A stretch of DNA of 64,000 nt from Amphiura filiformis (GCF_039555335.1 NC_092636.1:61687706-61751705); one strand, 5' to 3'. Positions 39,201 through 46,587 are shown, numbered from the stretch's first letter. Numbers and translations: made by a program. Notes: generated by a model from the letters alone, not told the origin.

Positions 39201-42200
39201 TGGGGGTGGGGAGGTTGGTTGGGTGTGTGTGGGGTGTGTAGGCCTATGTATTTCCCTTGGGATAGGCCTACTATTTTAGTCCCAATTTGTAGTGACATCA
39301 CTCTGTATGTTTAACATACCAAATTTTACAAATTATTCTGATCACACAATGTATTCTTCATGCACATTAGTACCCCCCCCATGGGCCCCCTCCCACATAC
39401 CCGAAGGGGGGGGGGGTCAAAAATTTAATTAATCATTGTTTTTATATTGCCCATAGCTCCCGGGGGGCTTCGCCCCCTCGACCCCCACCGGAGCTTAGTC
39501 CCTTAGCGGGCCCGAAACCCTTGGCCGACAGCTCTTTTGGGGTTGCCAAAAATACCTACATATTTGCAAATATGCTAAAATTTTTGATGAACAAAATGTA
39601 GGCAGTCATATCTGATGACCACAGATATAATAGTTTGTTTTCCCGGGTGTCAGTATTTTATTCAAAAATACTGATTTCAATACAATTTTAGTCTGCTTAG
39701 GGGGTAAGGTGTATCGGTGGTGGTTGGGGGTCATAAAATGCCCCAAAAAGGGGGGTGGGGTTGCAATTTATTGCCCGCTTTATTGACGCCGACTTTTTAT
39801 AAAGTTGGAACCCCTCTTCTGAAGAAAATGATTCTTATTTCACACAAAAAATAATATGCCCCTAACAAAAACAAAATAGTATAGGCCTACAATAACATCA
39901 TTAAAAAGTGAAGTTACTTCCTTTCCCTACCCCATGATCGTACATCCCGAGGCACGCGATTGTTTTATGCTCGCACTCGACCAATCATGTGAATGAGAGG
40001 GAAATTAAGTAAAAAAATATAAACGGTAGGCCCACCTTATGGACCCGGGCCCGTTAAAAGCAAAGCCGAACGTAACAGAGACCTTAGGCCTATCCGGGAG
40101 GCCTATAAAAGTGAGTCCGAAAAAAAAAACCGAAGGGCCTTTTTACGGGCTCCTCCGACCCTCCAAACTCCACGGCCAAACTGGACCCTTTACCGCTCCC
40201 TTCTCCCCCCATTTTGGGATCCGTGCAATGGCCAACAGCAGTGTAGGCTATAGGGGAGTAAAGTTATCATTTGATCTTTTACAGGAGGCGGAGGGGCTTG
40301 ATTTTTACACATACGGGCCTACATTATTCTCCTACCCTCTGCGCACCAATGTATTCATGAAACTCCCTATTTACTATTAGGCCTAGGCCTATTCATTGAA
40401 GTTTTGCAATAATTTTCATGCTCTTTTGCTATTGTATTTCTTCTATGATATATTTTGTTCTTCTTTAATATAAAAAAATATACTTATTGCTTTACGTAGG
40501 CCTATTTATCTAATTTCCTTTATTGTATAGGGGCCTAGGCTACAGATTTATTTTAGAGAAAGGGAGCTCTCCAGTGGTGTATAGTCATAGGGCATATTCC
40601 CCAATCGATCTGTCTTAAAAATTCCCGGAGGAAAATTGTCGAAAAACGGCTCGTGCCCTCCCCAATCAGACCCAGTGCGCCCTCAATCATGGTCGGTGCC
40701 CCCCATGTGATGAACCATACCACGCCACTGATCTGTGGCGAGCGTCCTCATAGGGCACAGGGTAACATGCCCCCAATCAATCTGAAAATTTAGAAAATCC
40801 CATAGGAAAATTGTAGAAAAATGGCTTCTGCCCCCAACCAGACCCAGTGCCGCCCCCTCCCCATCATGTTCGGTGCCCCCCCCCCCCAATATGGTGACCT
40901 ACGCTACGCCACTAAGAAGAGAGGGTGCAGGAGAAAGAAGTGGAGGCGGAAGAAAACGGCATAGAAATTGGAAACAGTTGTTTGTCATAGTGGTGCAAAT
41001 TGGTATTGGGTCGAGTTAGTCTTGGCCATGCCGTTAGTGTCACCCGAGGTCGTGACCTCTTATATTTATGGTATTTATGAAACGTGTGTGCCGGAGAAAC
41101 ATCTCGAGGAAATAATACAAAATTGTAAAATTTTCACCATTATGCTGAAATCATGTAAGTATTTAATTGGTGGCTGCAATGTCACACTAATCATTAATTA
41201 CCATGCCCATTGTGCAATCAACAGATTGAAAGATAAAGCTAATACAAATGATTTTGTTCACGTGTATGACTTGTCATGGCCGTAACCCGAGTCTTGAAAT
41301 CCGTGAAAATGACAGCATTGATGTGACAAAACACACAGATATTTCATTTTTGGCGAATCCTAGTAAAATTAGCATACCACGTGTGAGTTAAGAAGGTATC
41401 ATAGAAATAATGTAGCTAAGAATTCTGGCGATAACATCAGACACAAAACGAATATTATTGTTGCAAAATGACAATAAAGTGGTACCAGATTTCACTCAAA
41501 TTCTGTCAATGCATAAGCTTATAAAATGAAATTCACACAAGCTGTGTTTTAAATTGATAGGAACATTATTATATTGACCTGTTTATAATCTGCAGGCAAA
41601 TCGAGAGAGAAATCGGGCTTGTGTCAATAAATTATGGCCTCTGTCACAAAAAATCTTCATGCTCATGATACGTGAACAAAATTGAAACACTTTCAAAGTA
41701 CATATGTGTATGAGCTAGATTAATAAATAATAATTAATAATAATGCTTAGAATGTTAGCTTGAGATGACCTATGATTTTTAGGCCTCACGATGTTTATTT
41801 TCTGAGAAAAAAAATGGTTTAGGTGGCTGCATAACAGCCAATTTGAACCTAGAACCATCCAAATTGTGTGTAACCTTAACATAGATAATGACATTTTCTA
41901 TAGCAGGTGTCCACGCTTTCTACTCACGAACGTGTAAAGCCGGTGACGGGTCAGCCATTGCTGAGGCTGAGGGCGGCCGCCGGGCGCTCCAGTGTGGCTT
42001 TCTGGCCTGGGAGGGTAAGGGGACAGCTGACAGGGTTGGATGTCAGCGAGGTGGGCCGGAGGGGATTCCCCCGCTGGTTCTGAGAGCTGCGGTACCTAGG
42101 CTGGCCACTCCTCTTGGCGGCTCTTCCAGCTCTGTTTGGCGAGAACGCATGCCGGCCCGGGGGGTTGCGGTGTGGTCCCATGTTTCAAGAAGGGACGGGC

Positions 42201-44324
42201 ACTCTCAAGCGGCTGCCGGCCCGTCTCTCTCCTCCCTGTTCTCTCTGGGATCATGGAGAAGTTGGTCAACGGGGCTGTGTGGAGACATTTCGGCCATCGG
42301 AGGCTGATGTCTAGACGGCAGTTTGGTTTCAGAGCTGTCCACTCGACATCAGATGCCCTCGCTTATGTTTCCCTGCGTCTCACCAGCGCCTTGGGCAGCA
42401 GGGGAGAGGCTTGCGTTGTCTGCCTGGACGTCGGCAAAGCATTCGACCGAGTTTGGCACCCTGGACTCCTGGGGAGGCTCTCTGCTTTTGGCTTCTCTGG
42501 AGGGCTGTTGGTATGGTTGGCTGACTGCCTCTCGGGCCACTCCGTGAAGGTAGTGCTGAATGGCAGGTCATCCAGTCGGTACTGGTGTCCCGCGGGGTCC
42601 GTCCTTGGTTCTCTCCTGTTTGTAATGTTCATTGGTGTCGTCTCTCGGAGGCTGACAAATGGTTCCATCTTGTATGCCGACGGTATTACCCTGATGACCT
42701 TTATCGAGTCTAGAGAGGACAGACAAGCTGCTGCTGCATCTCTCGGCAGGGACCTACTGAAGATCGAAGTGTGGGCCTCTGCATGGGACGTGCTTTTTGG
42801 CAGGGGCAGCTGGATGCCAATCCATCGCGGTTTCCGGCCGCGGAGATTTTGCTGGTAGTCATCCTGGCCTCCAATTCCTTGGTGTAGGGCTCCCGGAGGC
42901 GGATGGTGTTGGACTCCTTGGTCTCGCCCTCTGCAGGGATTTGTCTTGGAATCCTGTTGTGACTAGGATGGCAGGGGCGGTGGCCCGGCCGGCGCGCTGG
43001 TCTCCTCCTTCGTGCTGCACCCTGCGTGTACCTGTATTATCCATATAGGGAGAGAAACTACTGGGAACCACACACTCTCGGAAACCATAGTGGGAACTTT
43101 ATGTCATTAATTATGTTAACCTCTTCAATATTGAGAAAAGAATACTTGCTATATATTCATTTTTCACAGGTTTAAATGTTTGTGAGTAGAAAGCGGTGGA
43201 CACTCGCTTTAGAAAATGTCTATTTATTTACATATGTCATTGCTGATGCTAACCTGTGCAATAACGAGAAAAGTATACACCCGCTATAGGAAACTCCCAT
43301 TTATTTATTTATATCATCAGTGATGTAATATTTGAATTGGTTTTTTTTTATTCAGGGACAAAGATGTCTCAAGTTTGACTTTATATTTGACTGACTAAGC
43401 ATTAATATTTGAGAATTTTTAGTCACTTTTAGTATTGGTGCCACTTTCGGCAGCCACTTTAGGTGCTATCACAGAAGGATACTGATGGCTGGGATGCTTT
43501 TTTTCTTTATCTTATCTTAGAAGTATATTAGGCCCTAAATCAAGCCAAAAAGTTATAGTTTGGTGCAGAAAAATCCCGTTATATGATAATTTATAGTCTT
43601 TTTTTCAGTATTTGGAGCCATTTTGGGCGCCATTTTGAAAATATACTGACTGTTGGGAATTCCTTTTCTTTATATCAACTTGAGTTTATGCTGGGCTCTT
43701 TACCTAAGCTAAAAAGGTTAGTTTGATTCCGAAATAGTATTTATATATGGTCATTTATAGTGATTACCTGCATTTGGCGGCCATTTTGGGCGCCATTTTG
43801 AAAATACACTGACTTTTGAGACGTTTTATCCGTTATATCAACTTGAGTTTATGTTGGGCTCTTTAATTAAGCTAGAAAAGTTAGTTTGATTCAGAAAAAG
43901 TATTCATATATGGTCATTTATAGTGATTACCTGCATTTGGGGGCCATTTTGGACGCCATCTTGGAAAAACCCACTTGGGGCCAGTTTATATTTTTGGGAA
44001 CATTCTGATTATGTTTTGGGGTCATCTCAGGAACCTAAAAAAGTTGGTTTGGTTTAGTCCTGGGGGGGGGATGCACAGGAGGTGCCTCTAGCTCCCCGAG
44101 TACTTGGTGTTGAATATTGTCATTTCTTGTTTATCTGGTTGATCATCTTCTTTATATCTCTACAATAACATGAGGGGTATTGCAAAACTTGAAAAAAAGG
44201 AAATGTAATCATTAAAATGAAGTGTTACTAATTGGTGTTTCATAACTTTTTTCTCTGCAGAAAACACAACATGTTAGACTTGGCTGTAGTACTTCAGACA
44301 CCACCATTGGATGGTCCCAGGTGA
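12101..44324 (+). CDS. NCDN: Neurochondrin (16 coding exons)
   Basis: Neurochondrin is a cytoplasmic, leucine-rich helical-repeat protein. In mammals it acts in neurons: it restrains CaMKII signalling, promotes neurite outgrowth and interacts with receptors such as mGluR5. Sixteen exons bounded by AG/GT join in frame to 2202 nt (733 residues; human has 729). Exons: 12101-12262, 13614-13713, 17421-17568, 28259-28410, 29066-29193, 29716-29778, 30145-30217, 30849-31012, 32079-32264, 33209-33324, 34204-34465, 34877-35000, 35506-35748, 36263-36361, 37052-37169, 44261-44324. Family landmarks include FAALLLVTK (49-57), GVGFTF (75-80), HPQMLNKIP (119-127), QRNPALKLA and NLACVEVR in exon 8, and [12 protein letters not shown] in exon 10. 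Intron 3 (10.7 kb) holds an antisense C1q gene; intron 15 (7.1 kb) holds a 6.8-kb transposon. The N-terminus lacks the CC pair that is palmitoylated in mammals. A 5' untranslated exon upstream is possible. Confidence 0.96.
13614..13713 (+). CDS. NCDN: NCDN coding exon 2
   Basis: Acceptor 'tgtttcag', 100 nt, encoding [17 protein letters not shown] then GVGFTF; ends in phase 1 before gtgggt. It matches the most conserved N-terminal block of the family. A decayed copy lies at 47766-47864. Confidence 0.95.
14966..15032. repeat. Palindrome, 27-bp near-perfect stem (NCDN intron 2)
   Basis: GGTGAAATATG.ACTGTTCC ... pairs with ...GGAACAGT.CATATTTCACC across a 13-nt loop. Confidence 0.88.
16025..16165. 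mobile_element. MITE family D, copy 2 (short, decayed)
   Basis: 'gggctaatcgagttgaaatcc' and the inverted 'tttcaactggaatagccc' are the same termini as 36444-36627. The interior is shortened. Confidence 0.7.
17421..17568 (+). CDS. NCDN: NCDN coding exon 3
   Basis: Acceptor 'ttaatatcag', 148 nt, encoding the block with LLACFSTDP and HPQMLNKIP; donor gtacgg (phase 2). Decayed copies of its 3' part lie in the following intron (18777-19090) and a full-length decayed copy at 49386-49534. Confidence 0.95.
17802..18246. mobile_element. TA-flanked MITE in NCDN intron 3
   Basis: The termini CCGTATTGTTTGTAACAAACGC and GCGTTTATTACAAACAATACGG are long inverted repeats, directly flanked by TA on both sides (17800-17801, 18247-18248). 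That fits a Tc1/mariner-type non-autonomous element of 445 bp with no coding capacity. Confidence 0.82.
18441..18604. repeat. Long palindrome / foldback element
   Basis: CAAATATTGACTGC... pairs with ...GCAGTCAATATTTG, and pairing continues through 'gtatggttaaaattatagg', 'gtgatct' and 'accgtgactatgc' to a short centre at about 18519-18530. The arms are about 75 bp. It is probably a foldback MITE. Confidence 0.8.
18777..18852 (+). pseudogene. Decayed NCDN exon 3 fragment, tandem copy a
   Basis: The segment matches the 3' half of exon 3: 'ctagctgcagtattgact...', 'acccatccacaaat', 'gaacaagat', 'cagtgtaag' followed by the donor-like gtaagg. It carries deletions and cannot be read in frame. Confidence 0.7.
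18880..18968 (+). pseudogene. Decayed NCDN exon 3 fragment, tandem copy b
   Basis: 'ctactagcctgtatcagtattgact', 'cttagttacccatc', 'ggttttgaaggacatcat', 'ttcagtgcaag' then gtaagc follow the exon 3 order. A donor is retained, but the start of the exon and its acceptor are missing and there is an internal deletion. Confidence 0.72.
19003..19090 (+). pseudogene. Decayed NCDN exon 3 fragment, tandem copy c
   Basis: 'acaactagcctgctccgtactgact', 'acttggtta', 'cccatccacaaata', 'aagattgtggttttgaaggatat' follow exon 3. The copy ends without a donor. Spacing to copies a and b is about 110-120 bp, so the three are tandem. Confidence 0.7.
19373..19853. mobile_element. TA-flanked MITE, absent from the paralogous site
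   Basis: The termini AAGTCTGCACAAAAAGAAAC and the inverted GTTTCTTTTTGTGCAGACTT start a ~70-bp inverted repeat. TA flanks both ends (19371-19372, 19854-19855). The duplicated locus at 50475-50495 reads 'gatgatgtagttgaatgatg' uninterrupted, which is the empty site with a single TA. The insertion therefore followed the segmental duplication, or was lost precisely from the other copy. Element length 481 bp, no coding. Confidence 0.92.
20912..21092. mobile_element. MITE with ~55-bp inverted repeats in C1q copy 1 intron 2
   Basis: TTGATAATTAAAATCTGGTC... pairs with ...GACCAGATTTTAATTATCAA, and the pairing continues through 'tactattttaactggcga'. The ~70-bp centre is unpaired. The copy 2 intron (51059-52048) lacks it. 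No coding. Confidence 0.82.
21866..23160 (-). pseudogene. Decayed tandem collagen-exon/intron units in C1q copy 1 intron 1
   Basis: Four diverged ~170-200-bp units begin near 21866, 22080, 22258 and 23009. Each has 'gaatctgggct', 'gaatgtc.ggatga', 'ggcacttaatcaa', 'aaaggactgc' and then a collagen-exon remnant on the minus strand. The best remnant (22170-22262) reads, after 'ccctaaag', GQAGAIGSK and then, one base out of frame, GLPGVQGPQ. So these are dead duplicates of a collagen exon together with adjoining intron. The same segment is the likely source of the 49-bp satellite in the paralogous intron at 52-62 kb. Confidence 0.72.
23778..24338 (+). repeat. Dispersed repeat, copy 2 (first copy 7730-8252)
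   Basis: Shares about 0.5 kb with 7730-8252 from 'caccgacatcgcctggctaa' to 'gatgacactgtgc'. It ends exactly where the TIR element at 24339 begins, suggesting that the element inserted into this repeat or borders it. Confidence 0.75.
24339..24890. mobile_element. TIR element with ~140-bp inverted repeats
   Basis: The ends AGGGTGTCCCTGAAAGAAC and GTTCTTTCAGGGACACCCT are followed inward by long matching arms ('gtcggaa', 'gggtattttaa', 'acataactaaataac', 'tgtggtt.aggaata.atcagc', 'gaattttgacaattga'). Total 552 bp, no transposase. No clear target duplication was found. Confidence 0.8.
25219..25324. repeat. Palindrome with ~45-bp interrupted stem
   Basis: GTCAAGATAATCGCAC ... GAGTTATTGCATTTAGCTC pairs with GAGCTAAATGCAATAACTC ... 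GTGCGATTATCTTGAC. The two paired blocks are separated by unpaired 8-9-nt spacers on each side. Probably a small foldback element in NCDN intron 3. Confidence 0.82.
26522..27200 (+). repeat. Dispersed repeat with internal 'aggttcatgaaatt' tandem units
   Basis: It begins with 'tgcctccactggaggta' and a run of 'gtccgt' words. At least three loose repeats of ~90-110 bp follow, each with 'gtcaaggtca', 'ggggtcat' and 'caggttcatgaaattt'. The look is that of a known class of invertebrate intergenic repeats, but the family cannot be named from this copy alone. Short open frames within it are not conserved genes. Confidence 0.5.
28259..28410 (+). CDS. NCDN: NCDN coding exon 4
   Basis: Acceptor 'ttttttcag' after the 10.7-kb intron 3, 152 nt, encoding ...[19 protein letters not shown]... 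and ...[13 protein letters not shown]; donor gtaagt (phase 1). Confidence 0.94.
29066..29193 (+). CDS. NCDN: NCDN coding exon 5
   Basis: Acceptor 'ttttgtag', 128 nt, encoding [18 protein letters not shown]... to ...EFKQIQ; donor gtaggt (phase 0). The upstream open frame continues into the intron only by chance. Confidence 0.93.
29716..29778 (+). CDS. NCDN: NCDN coding exon 6
   Basis: Acceptor 'gttttacag', 63 nt, encoding [21 protein letters not shown], matching the family block around 'FELCQLLPLFL'; donor gtaagt (phase 0). Confidence 0.92.
30145..30217 (+). CDS. NCDN: NCDN coding exon 7
   Basis: Acceptor 'tgtttacag', 73 nt, encoding [19 protein letters not shown]..., ending in phase 1 before gtaggc. 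Similarity to human is weak here, but the frame and splice sites are consistent. Confidence 0.88.
30510..30660. repeat. ~83-bp tandem duplication in NCDN intron 7
   Basis: 'cctctg.gatgacat...catctagtgccaaattagcccagagtgtggag.gtagtact.tctacct' occurs twice in a row (about 30518-30598 and 30589-30658), the second slightly shorter. Confidence 0.85.
30737..30823 (+). pseudogene. Decayed duplicate of the 5' part of NCDN exon 8
   Basis: 'tagtccaaagtcagc', 'gaaatcagtatcactcctgatgt', 'ccagatgcctgggagtattatgagctctag' follow, in order and with substitutions and a small insertion, the start of exon 8 ('taggtcaaagccagc', 'gaagttagcatcattcatgatgt', 'gctgggagtgtcatgggctctag'). It lies 26 bp upstream of the real exon. 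Confidence 0.72.
30849..31012 (+). CDS. NCDN: NCDN coding exon 8
   Basis: Acceptor 'ttggaatag', 164 nt, encoding [15 protein letters not shown]... and [19 protein letters not shown]; donor gtaaat (phase 0). This exon has the clearest single-exon match to human ([17 protein letters not shown]). Confidence 0.96.
32079..32264 (+). CDS. NCDN: NCDN coding exon 9
   Basis: Acceptor 'tttgttacag', 186 nt (phase 0 to 0), encoding [18 protein letters not shown]... to ...[10 protein letters not shown]; donor gtatgg. It corresponds to the family block 'DVVTACYALMELGIQ'. Confidence 0.94.
32340..32640. repeat. Probable dispersed repeat, intron 9
   Basis: A distinct AT-rich segment runs from 'gggttccgaaatgatcg' to 'gccgacggtcaattgaaaatttt', with internal 'tgatatcaaataattttc' and inverted 'aaaatttga' words. 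No second copy occurs in this window, so repeat status is inferred from its appearance. Confidence 0.35.
32760..32895. repeat. Degenerate (CCTAAA/CCTAAC)n telomere-like repeat
   Basis: 'taacctaagcctaaacctaaat', then 'ctctaaccat...ccataaccctat...ccttaaccctaatcc': imperfect 6-bp periodicity over about 130 bp. Confidence 0.7.
33209..33324 (+). CDS. NCDN: NCDN coding exon 10
   Basis: Acceptor 'gcctttcag', 116 nt, encoding [21 protein letters not shown]...; donor gtaagt (phase 2). It matches the family 'VRILGAWLAEETSSLR' block. Confidence 0.95.
33500..34085 (-). mobile_element. 3' end of a non-LTR retrotransposon (antisense in NCDN intron 10)
   Basis: A 132-residue minus-strand frame (34081-33683) reads [11 protein letters not shown]..., ...[11 protein letters not shown]..., ...[12 protein letters not shown]..., ...[13 protein letters not shown]. 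This is the C-terminal region that follows the reverse transcriptase in many CR1/jockey-type LINEs. The 3' side ends near an AAG/GAA-rich tail (33500-33515 on the minus strand). The reverse transcriptase and endonuclease are missing, so this is a 5'-truncated insertion. Confidence 0.8.
34204..34465 (+). CDS. NCDN: NCDN coding exon 11
   Basis: Acceptor 'gtatctttcag', 262 nt, encoding [14 protein letters not shown]... and [18 protein letters not shown]...; donor gtatac (phase 0). It matches human 'LRLLLPGWCHLTVEDGPRE'. Confidence 0.95.
34550..34809. mobile_element. TTA-flanked MITE (PIF/Harbinger-like footprint)
   Basis: The ends GGCCAAAAAAAAAGTTTGTC and the inverted GACAAACC(T)nGCC are followed by TCAAAGC / GCTTTGA. 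TTA lies on both sides (34547-34549, 34810-34812), the 3-bp duplication usual for PIF/Harbinger. 260 bp, AT-rich, no coding. Confidence 0.78.
34877..35000 (+). CDS. NCDN: NCDN coding exon 12
   Basis: Acceptor 'cctttgcag', 124 nt, encoding [19 protein letters not shown]... to ...NVLPKL; donor gtaagc (phase 1). It corresponds to human 'LQTCCHIFLNLVV'. Confidence 0.94.
35506..35748 (+). CDS. NCDN: NCDN coding exon 13
   Basis: Acceptor 'caatttcag', 243 nt, encoding [20 protein letters not shown]..., and ...[17 protein letters not shown]; donor gtaagt (phase 1). It matches human 'YEGIWADLQELWFLGMQ'. Confidence 0.95.
35834..36025 (+). mobile_element. Foldback MITE family C, copy 1 (inverted relative to 47057-47268)
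   Basis: 'gatcgattgagcccatatttattggtcgag' through 'caaaacataataatg' matches the reverse complement of 47057-47268 over about 190 bp. Internally 'atgagtttttaaaatattgga' pairs with 'tccaatattttaaaactcat', so each copy folds on itself. Confidence 0.82.
36263..36361 (+). CDS. NCDN: NCDN coding exon 14
   Basis: Acceptor 'tcttttgcag', 99 nt (phase 1 to 1), encoding [20 protein letters not shown]...; donor gtgagt. It matches human 'TGCVPLLPWLAPAAL'. Confidence 0.93.
36444..36627. mobile_element. MITE family D, copy 1 (second copy 16025-16165)
   Basis: GGGCTACTCCAGTTGAAATC at the left pairs with GATTTCATATGGAATAGCC at the right. The interior is a set of inverted 'atggaagaca' and 'cacacaggg' words. 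A shorter, decayed copy with the same ends lies at 16025-16165. Confidence 0.78.
37052..37169 (+). CDS. NCDN: NCDN coding exon 15
   Basis: Acceptor 'acttattacag', 118 nt, encoding [19 protein letters not shown]... to ...NGLELA; donor gtgagt (phase 2). The next intron (7.1 kb) is almost filled by a 6.8-kb TIR element. Confidence 0.93.
37305..38310 (+). repeat. Left terminal inverted repeat (~1.0 kb)
   Basis: Reverse complement of 43115-44100. The match runs from CTCGGGGAGC to the 'gaagaggttaa' word near 38310. Confidence 0.85.
40039..40380 (+). other. Unrecognised 113-codon open frame inside the TIR element
   Basis: It has an ATG and runs 113 codons but shows no recognisable domain, signal or repeat pattern, and the composition is Pro/Lys-rich at the start. 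Given its place in a degenerate transposon interior, chance is the likeliest explanation. Confidence 0.2.
40570..40912. mobile_element. Decayed 'CAGTGGCGTAGC'-type MITE remnants
   Basis: 'ccagtggtgtatagtcatagggca', 'accacgccactgat' (40721-40734) and 'cctacgctacgccactaa' (40900-40917) are terminus-like words of the family intact at 45584-45720, separated by C-rich, 'gcccccaatca'-type interiors. At least two broken copies seem to be arranged in tandem. Confidence 0.5.
41940..43060 (+). mobile_element. Broken non-LTR reverse transcriptase (jockey-like) fragment
   Basis: This GC-rich block contrasts sharply with its AT-rich host. The main frame (42136-42858) has landmarks of a LINE reverse transcriptase: [33 protein letters not shown], a GSVLGSLLF motif and LYADG where active enzymes have YADD. 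Upstream remnants in other frames resemble the region before palm motif A (IPPLVLRA..., FKKGR..RPVSLLP). Downstream, in another frame, is a thumb-like FLGV...RDLSWNPVV. Several frame changes and the lost second Asp of the catalytic pair make it inactive. No endonuclease is visible. Confidence 0.82.
43115..44100 (-). repeat. Right terminal inverted repeat (~1.0 kb)
   Basis: Reverse complement of 37305-38310. Differences are scattered substitutions and small gaps, so the arms have diverged somewhat since insertion. Confidence 0.85.
44261..44324 (+). CDS. NCDN: NCDN terminal coding exon 16
   Basis: Acceptor 'tttctctgcag'. It completes an Arg codon split with exon 15 and encodes [16 protein letters not shown]... 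to a TGA at 44322-44324. The C-terminal tail does not closely resemble human, but the acceptor and phase fit. Confidence 0.85.
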
Positions 44325-45110
44325 CAGCAGTGTGTATGACAACATATAAAGGAAATCTGTAGCTATTTGAGATCAAGTGAGAGCCTAGTGGTAACTGAAT
44401 TGATGAAAATTGACTTAATTTATCACCACACAGTGTGCCACTTGTTGGTGTACATGTTATGTCAAATTTATGTGTACAATGCCTAGACATTGATCCACAA
44501 GCCTCAGCACACTTTACAGGTTGTCGCTGACCACTACGGCCCCACATCATTCCATAAACCATTTAACAACAAATCAGGGACTTTGCTGCTTCAAGAGCGC
44601 ACATCCTAGACTTTCCACAAATAACCATCGCATCCAGGATCAGCTCCCCAAGTTTTGTACGGGTTACAACGAGACAATAAGCAGTAAGGTCCTTGTCCAG
44701 GGGAATTTCAATCTAACTCAATTCTACCACGAGAGCGTACTAGGCACAACCAGGGTTCGAACCCGCAACCTCTCGCACCATAATCGAACGCCTTATCGAT
44801 TGAGCTAACTTGACTGCTAACCTATATGAAGCAAAATGGGTCCATTCGCAGGCATAATTGTGACACAATCTGATCCATTCAGACCAAAGTTGGCAATAAT
44901 GAAAATGAAATATAGGCAAAGACTATGGAGCAAAAACAATATAAAAAAACATAAGAAAATGAACATGTAAAAAGTTCATAACAAGCACTCTCTGCCTCGA
45001 GGAAGTCATATAACTCAGTATTGAAAATTTTCAACTATTAATTGTTTTCTCAGATTAGGCCCTGATATGAATTGCTTTGCCTAAAATTATGATTGTAAAA
45101 TAAAATGCAT
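44325..45110 (+). other. NCDN: Putative NCDN 3' untranslated region
   Basis: The sequence after the stop codon is non-coding. An AATAAA at 45099-45104 is a plausible polyadenylation signal. A SINE in reverse orientation lies within the stretch, so the true 3' end might be earlier. Confidence 0.4.
44590..44820 (-). mobile_element. tRNA-derived SINE
   Basis: On the minus strand, from about 44819, the sequence reads like a tRNA: A-box-like 'gttagctcaatcgataagg', then B box GGTTCGAACCC (44754-44764). A ~150-bp unrelated body follows. The lower-coordinate end is not sharply defined. Confidence 0.7.
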
Positions 45111-45583
45111 TATTTGCTCCAAAAAATTAATTTTCCTTCAAACATGAGTTTGCTTGATCATATTGAATAATTATATAGACAATGATTGTACAGCAGTTCC
45201 TCATAAAAGTTACTGTTGTGAGCATCAAAATATCCATGTGCTTAACAGTATGGTAAATCTGCTATATTTAGGTGTCACACATGGGACCAAAAAAGACTAC
45301 CTCTGGCATTTATCTGAACAAACTCAACAATACCTGGTGTCTTAAAGCTTGAGGATAACAATGCTTTGTGCATGTAGTGCTTAGCATTGGCACAATCATG
45401 CATTATACACAGAACACAAAAGAAGCACACATTTGAAATCAAACTTTGTAAGCGCATGGCATACTAGTCAGGTGGTACTCTTTTTTTTCACCCTTCATGA
45501 GTGGCAAACAAACATGGCAGTGTCTGGACTCTTAAGTTTATTATCATTGGTTATGAGGCCTATGTGGTCATCATCATAGGTTG

Positions 45584-45720
45584 CAGTGGCGTAGCGTGGG
45601 TCATCACATTGGGGGGCACTTGGTCTGATTGGGGGGACACAAGCCATTTTTGGCAATTTTGTTCTGGGATTTTTTAAAATTTGCCCCTCCCCCCCGTGCC
45701 CCTATGACGCTACGCCACTG
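45584..45720. mobile_element. hAT-type MITE, CAGTGGCGTAGC termini
   Basis: A 137-bp element with ends CAGTGGCGTAGCGTGG and CGCTACGCCACTG. It is flanked by an 8-bp duplication with one mismatch: ATAGGTTG (45576-45583) and ATAGGTTA (45721-45728). G-rich and C-rich halves form an imperfect hairpin. Confidence 0.85.
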
Positions 45721-46587
45721 ATAGGTTATTAACAACTACAACTGATCACACTATCATGGCATGTTATATAACACCACAGCATTGAAAGAAACAAGCAGAT
45801 GTTTGATATTAATTAGTTGCACAGACACTGCAATTTTGCTACCGTAAATGATGCCAAAGACAAAAAGGGTTTGTCTCAGGAGATTGTATGTAGCTTTAAA
45901 AATTCACATTTTAGGGTATGTTTGGAGGAATTTTCGCATGTTTGCTTTACATTCAGAAAAAATATAAGAAAATTCAGCTGCAAAAAACAACAAGACACAA
46001 ACAGTTTGCCTTTTTTCTACTTGCTTCTGACAAGAAACTTTGTTTTCTCCGGCCTAAGGATGTAAACTTACAAAGGTCATTGTGATGTAGCATATGTATC
46101 CAAATATGTTGTGATTATGGTCACTTGTGAAAAATACTCTAGGGTAAAGAAAAAACAATTTTGCAAGTTGATACAAACATTTAATATTAAATCTTTTAAA
46201 AAGTGAATTCCATTCTAGTCCTTGTGTTTCCTGTGTTTAAAATGTAAGCTTAAATTGTATGCAAACATGTCATAAAACCATTATAACCCAAGAAAAAGTT
46301 CATTTATGTTGCACCAATGTTATTAATTTACGATGCAATTTTTGTCCTGTTTTTAATGTTGATTTGAGACTGCACAGTGTATACAGCTAAAAATATCTTA
46401 AGTACATCTAACGAAAACTGGAATTGTTTGATGGGTGTTTTGGTTTTGCAATACTTGAGGAGATTGCATATTATATATGTGTATAATGGGTCTAGAGTCC
46501 CAACATAACATCACACTGGTTCAAGTCAATATCTCTTTGAACCATCCTCTGTGATTTTGGCATCTGAAAAGATAAACAAAGGCTAAA

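Larger units (their letters stand above)
37305..44100. mobile_element. 6.8-kb element with ~1-kb terminal inverted repeats and TA flanks
   Basis: The left arm (37305-38310) and right arm (about 43115-44100) are near-identical inverted repeats. The outermost bases are CTCGGGGAGCTAGAGGCACC and GGTGCCTCTAGCTCCCCGAG. TA lies immediately outside on both sides (37303-37304, 44101-44102). The arms carry repeated 'ccattttggg.gccattttgaaaat' and 'ataaactcaagttgatata' modules. The 4.8-kb interior holds no recognisable transposase. It contains GC-rich reverse-transcriptase debris (41940-43060), a partial extra copy of the inner TIR motif (41886-41940), and decayed 'cgctacgccact' MITE remnants (40570-40912). 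Superfamily uncertain. Confidence 0.85.

Noticed and set aside
41888..42858. Active reverse transcriptase gene
   Set aside because: The catalytic YADD is YADG, the frame changes several times, and neither endonuclease nor a complete C-terminus is present.
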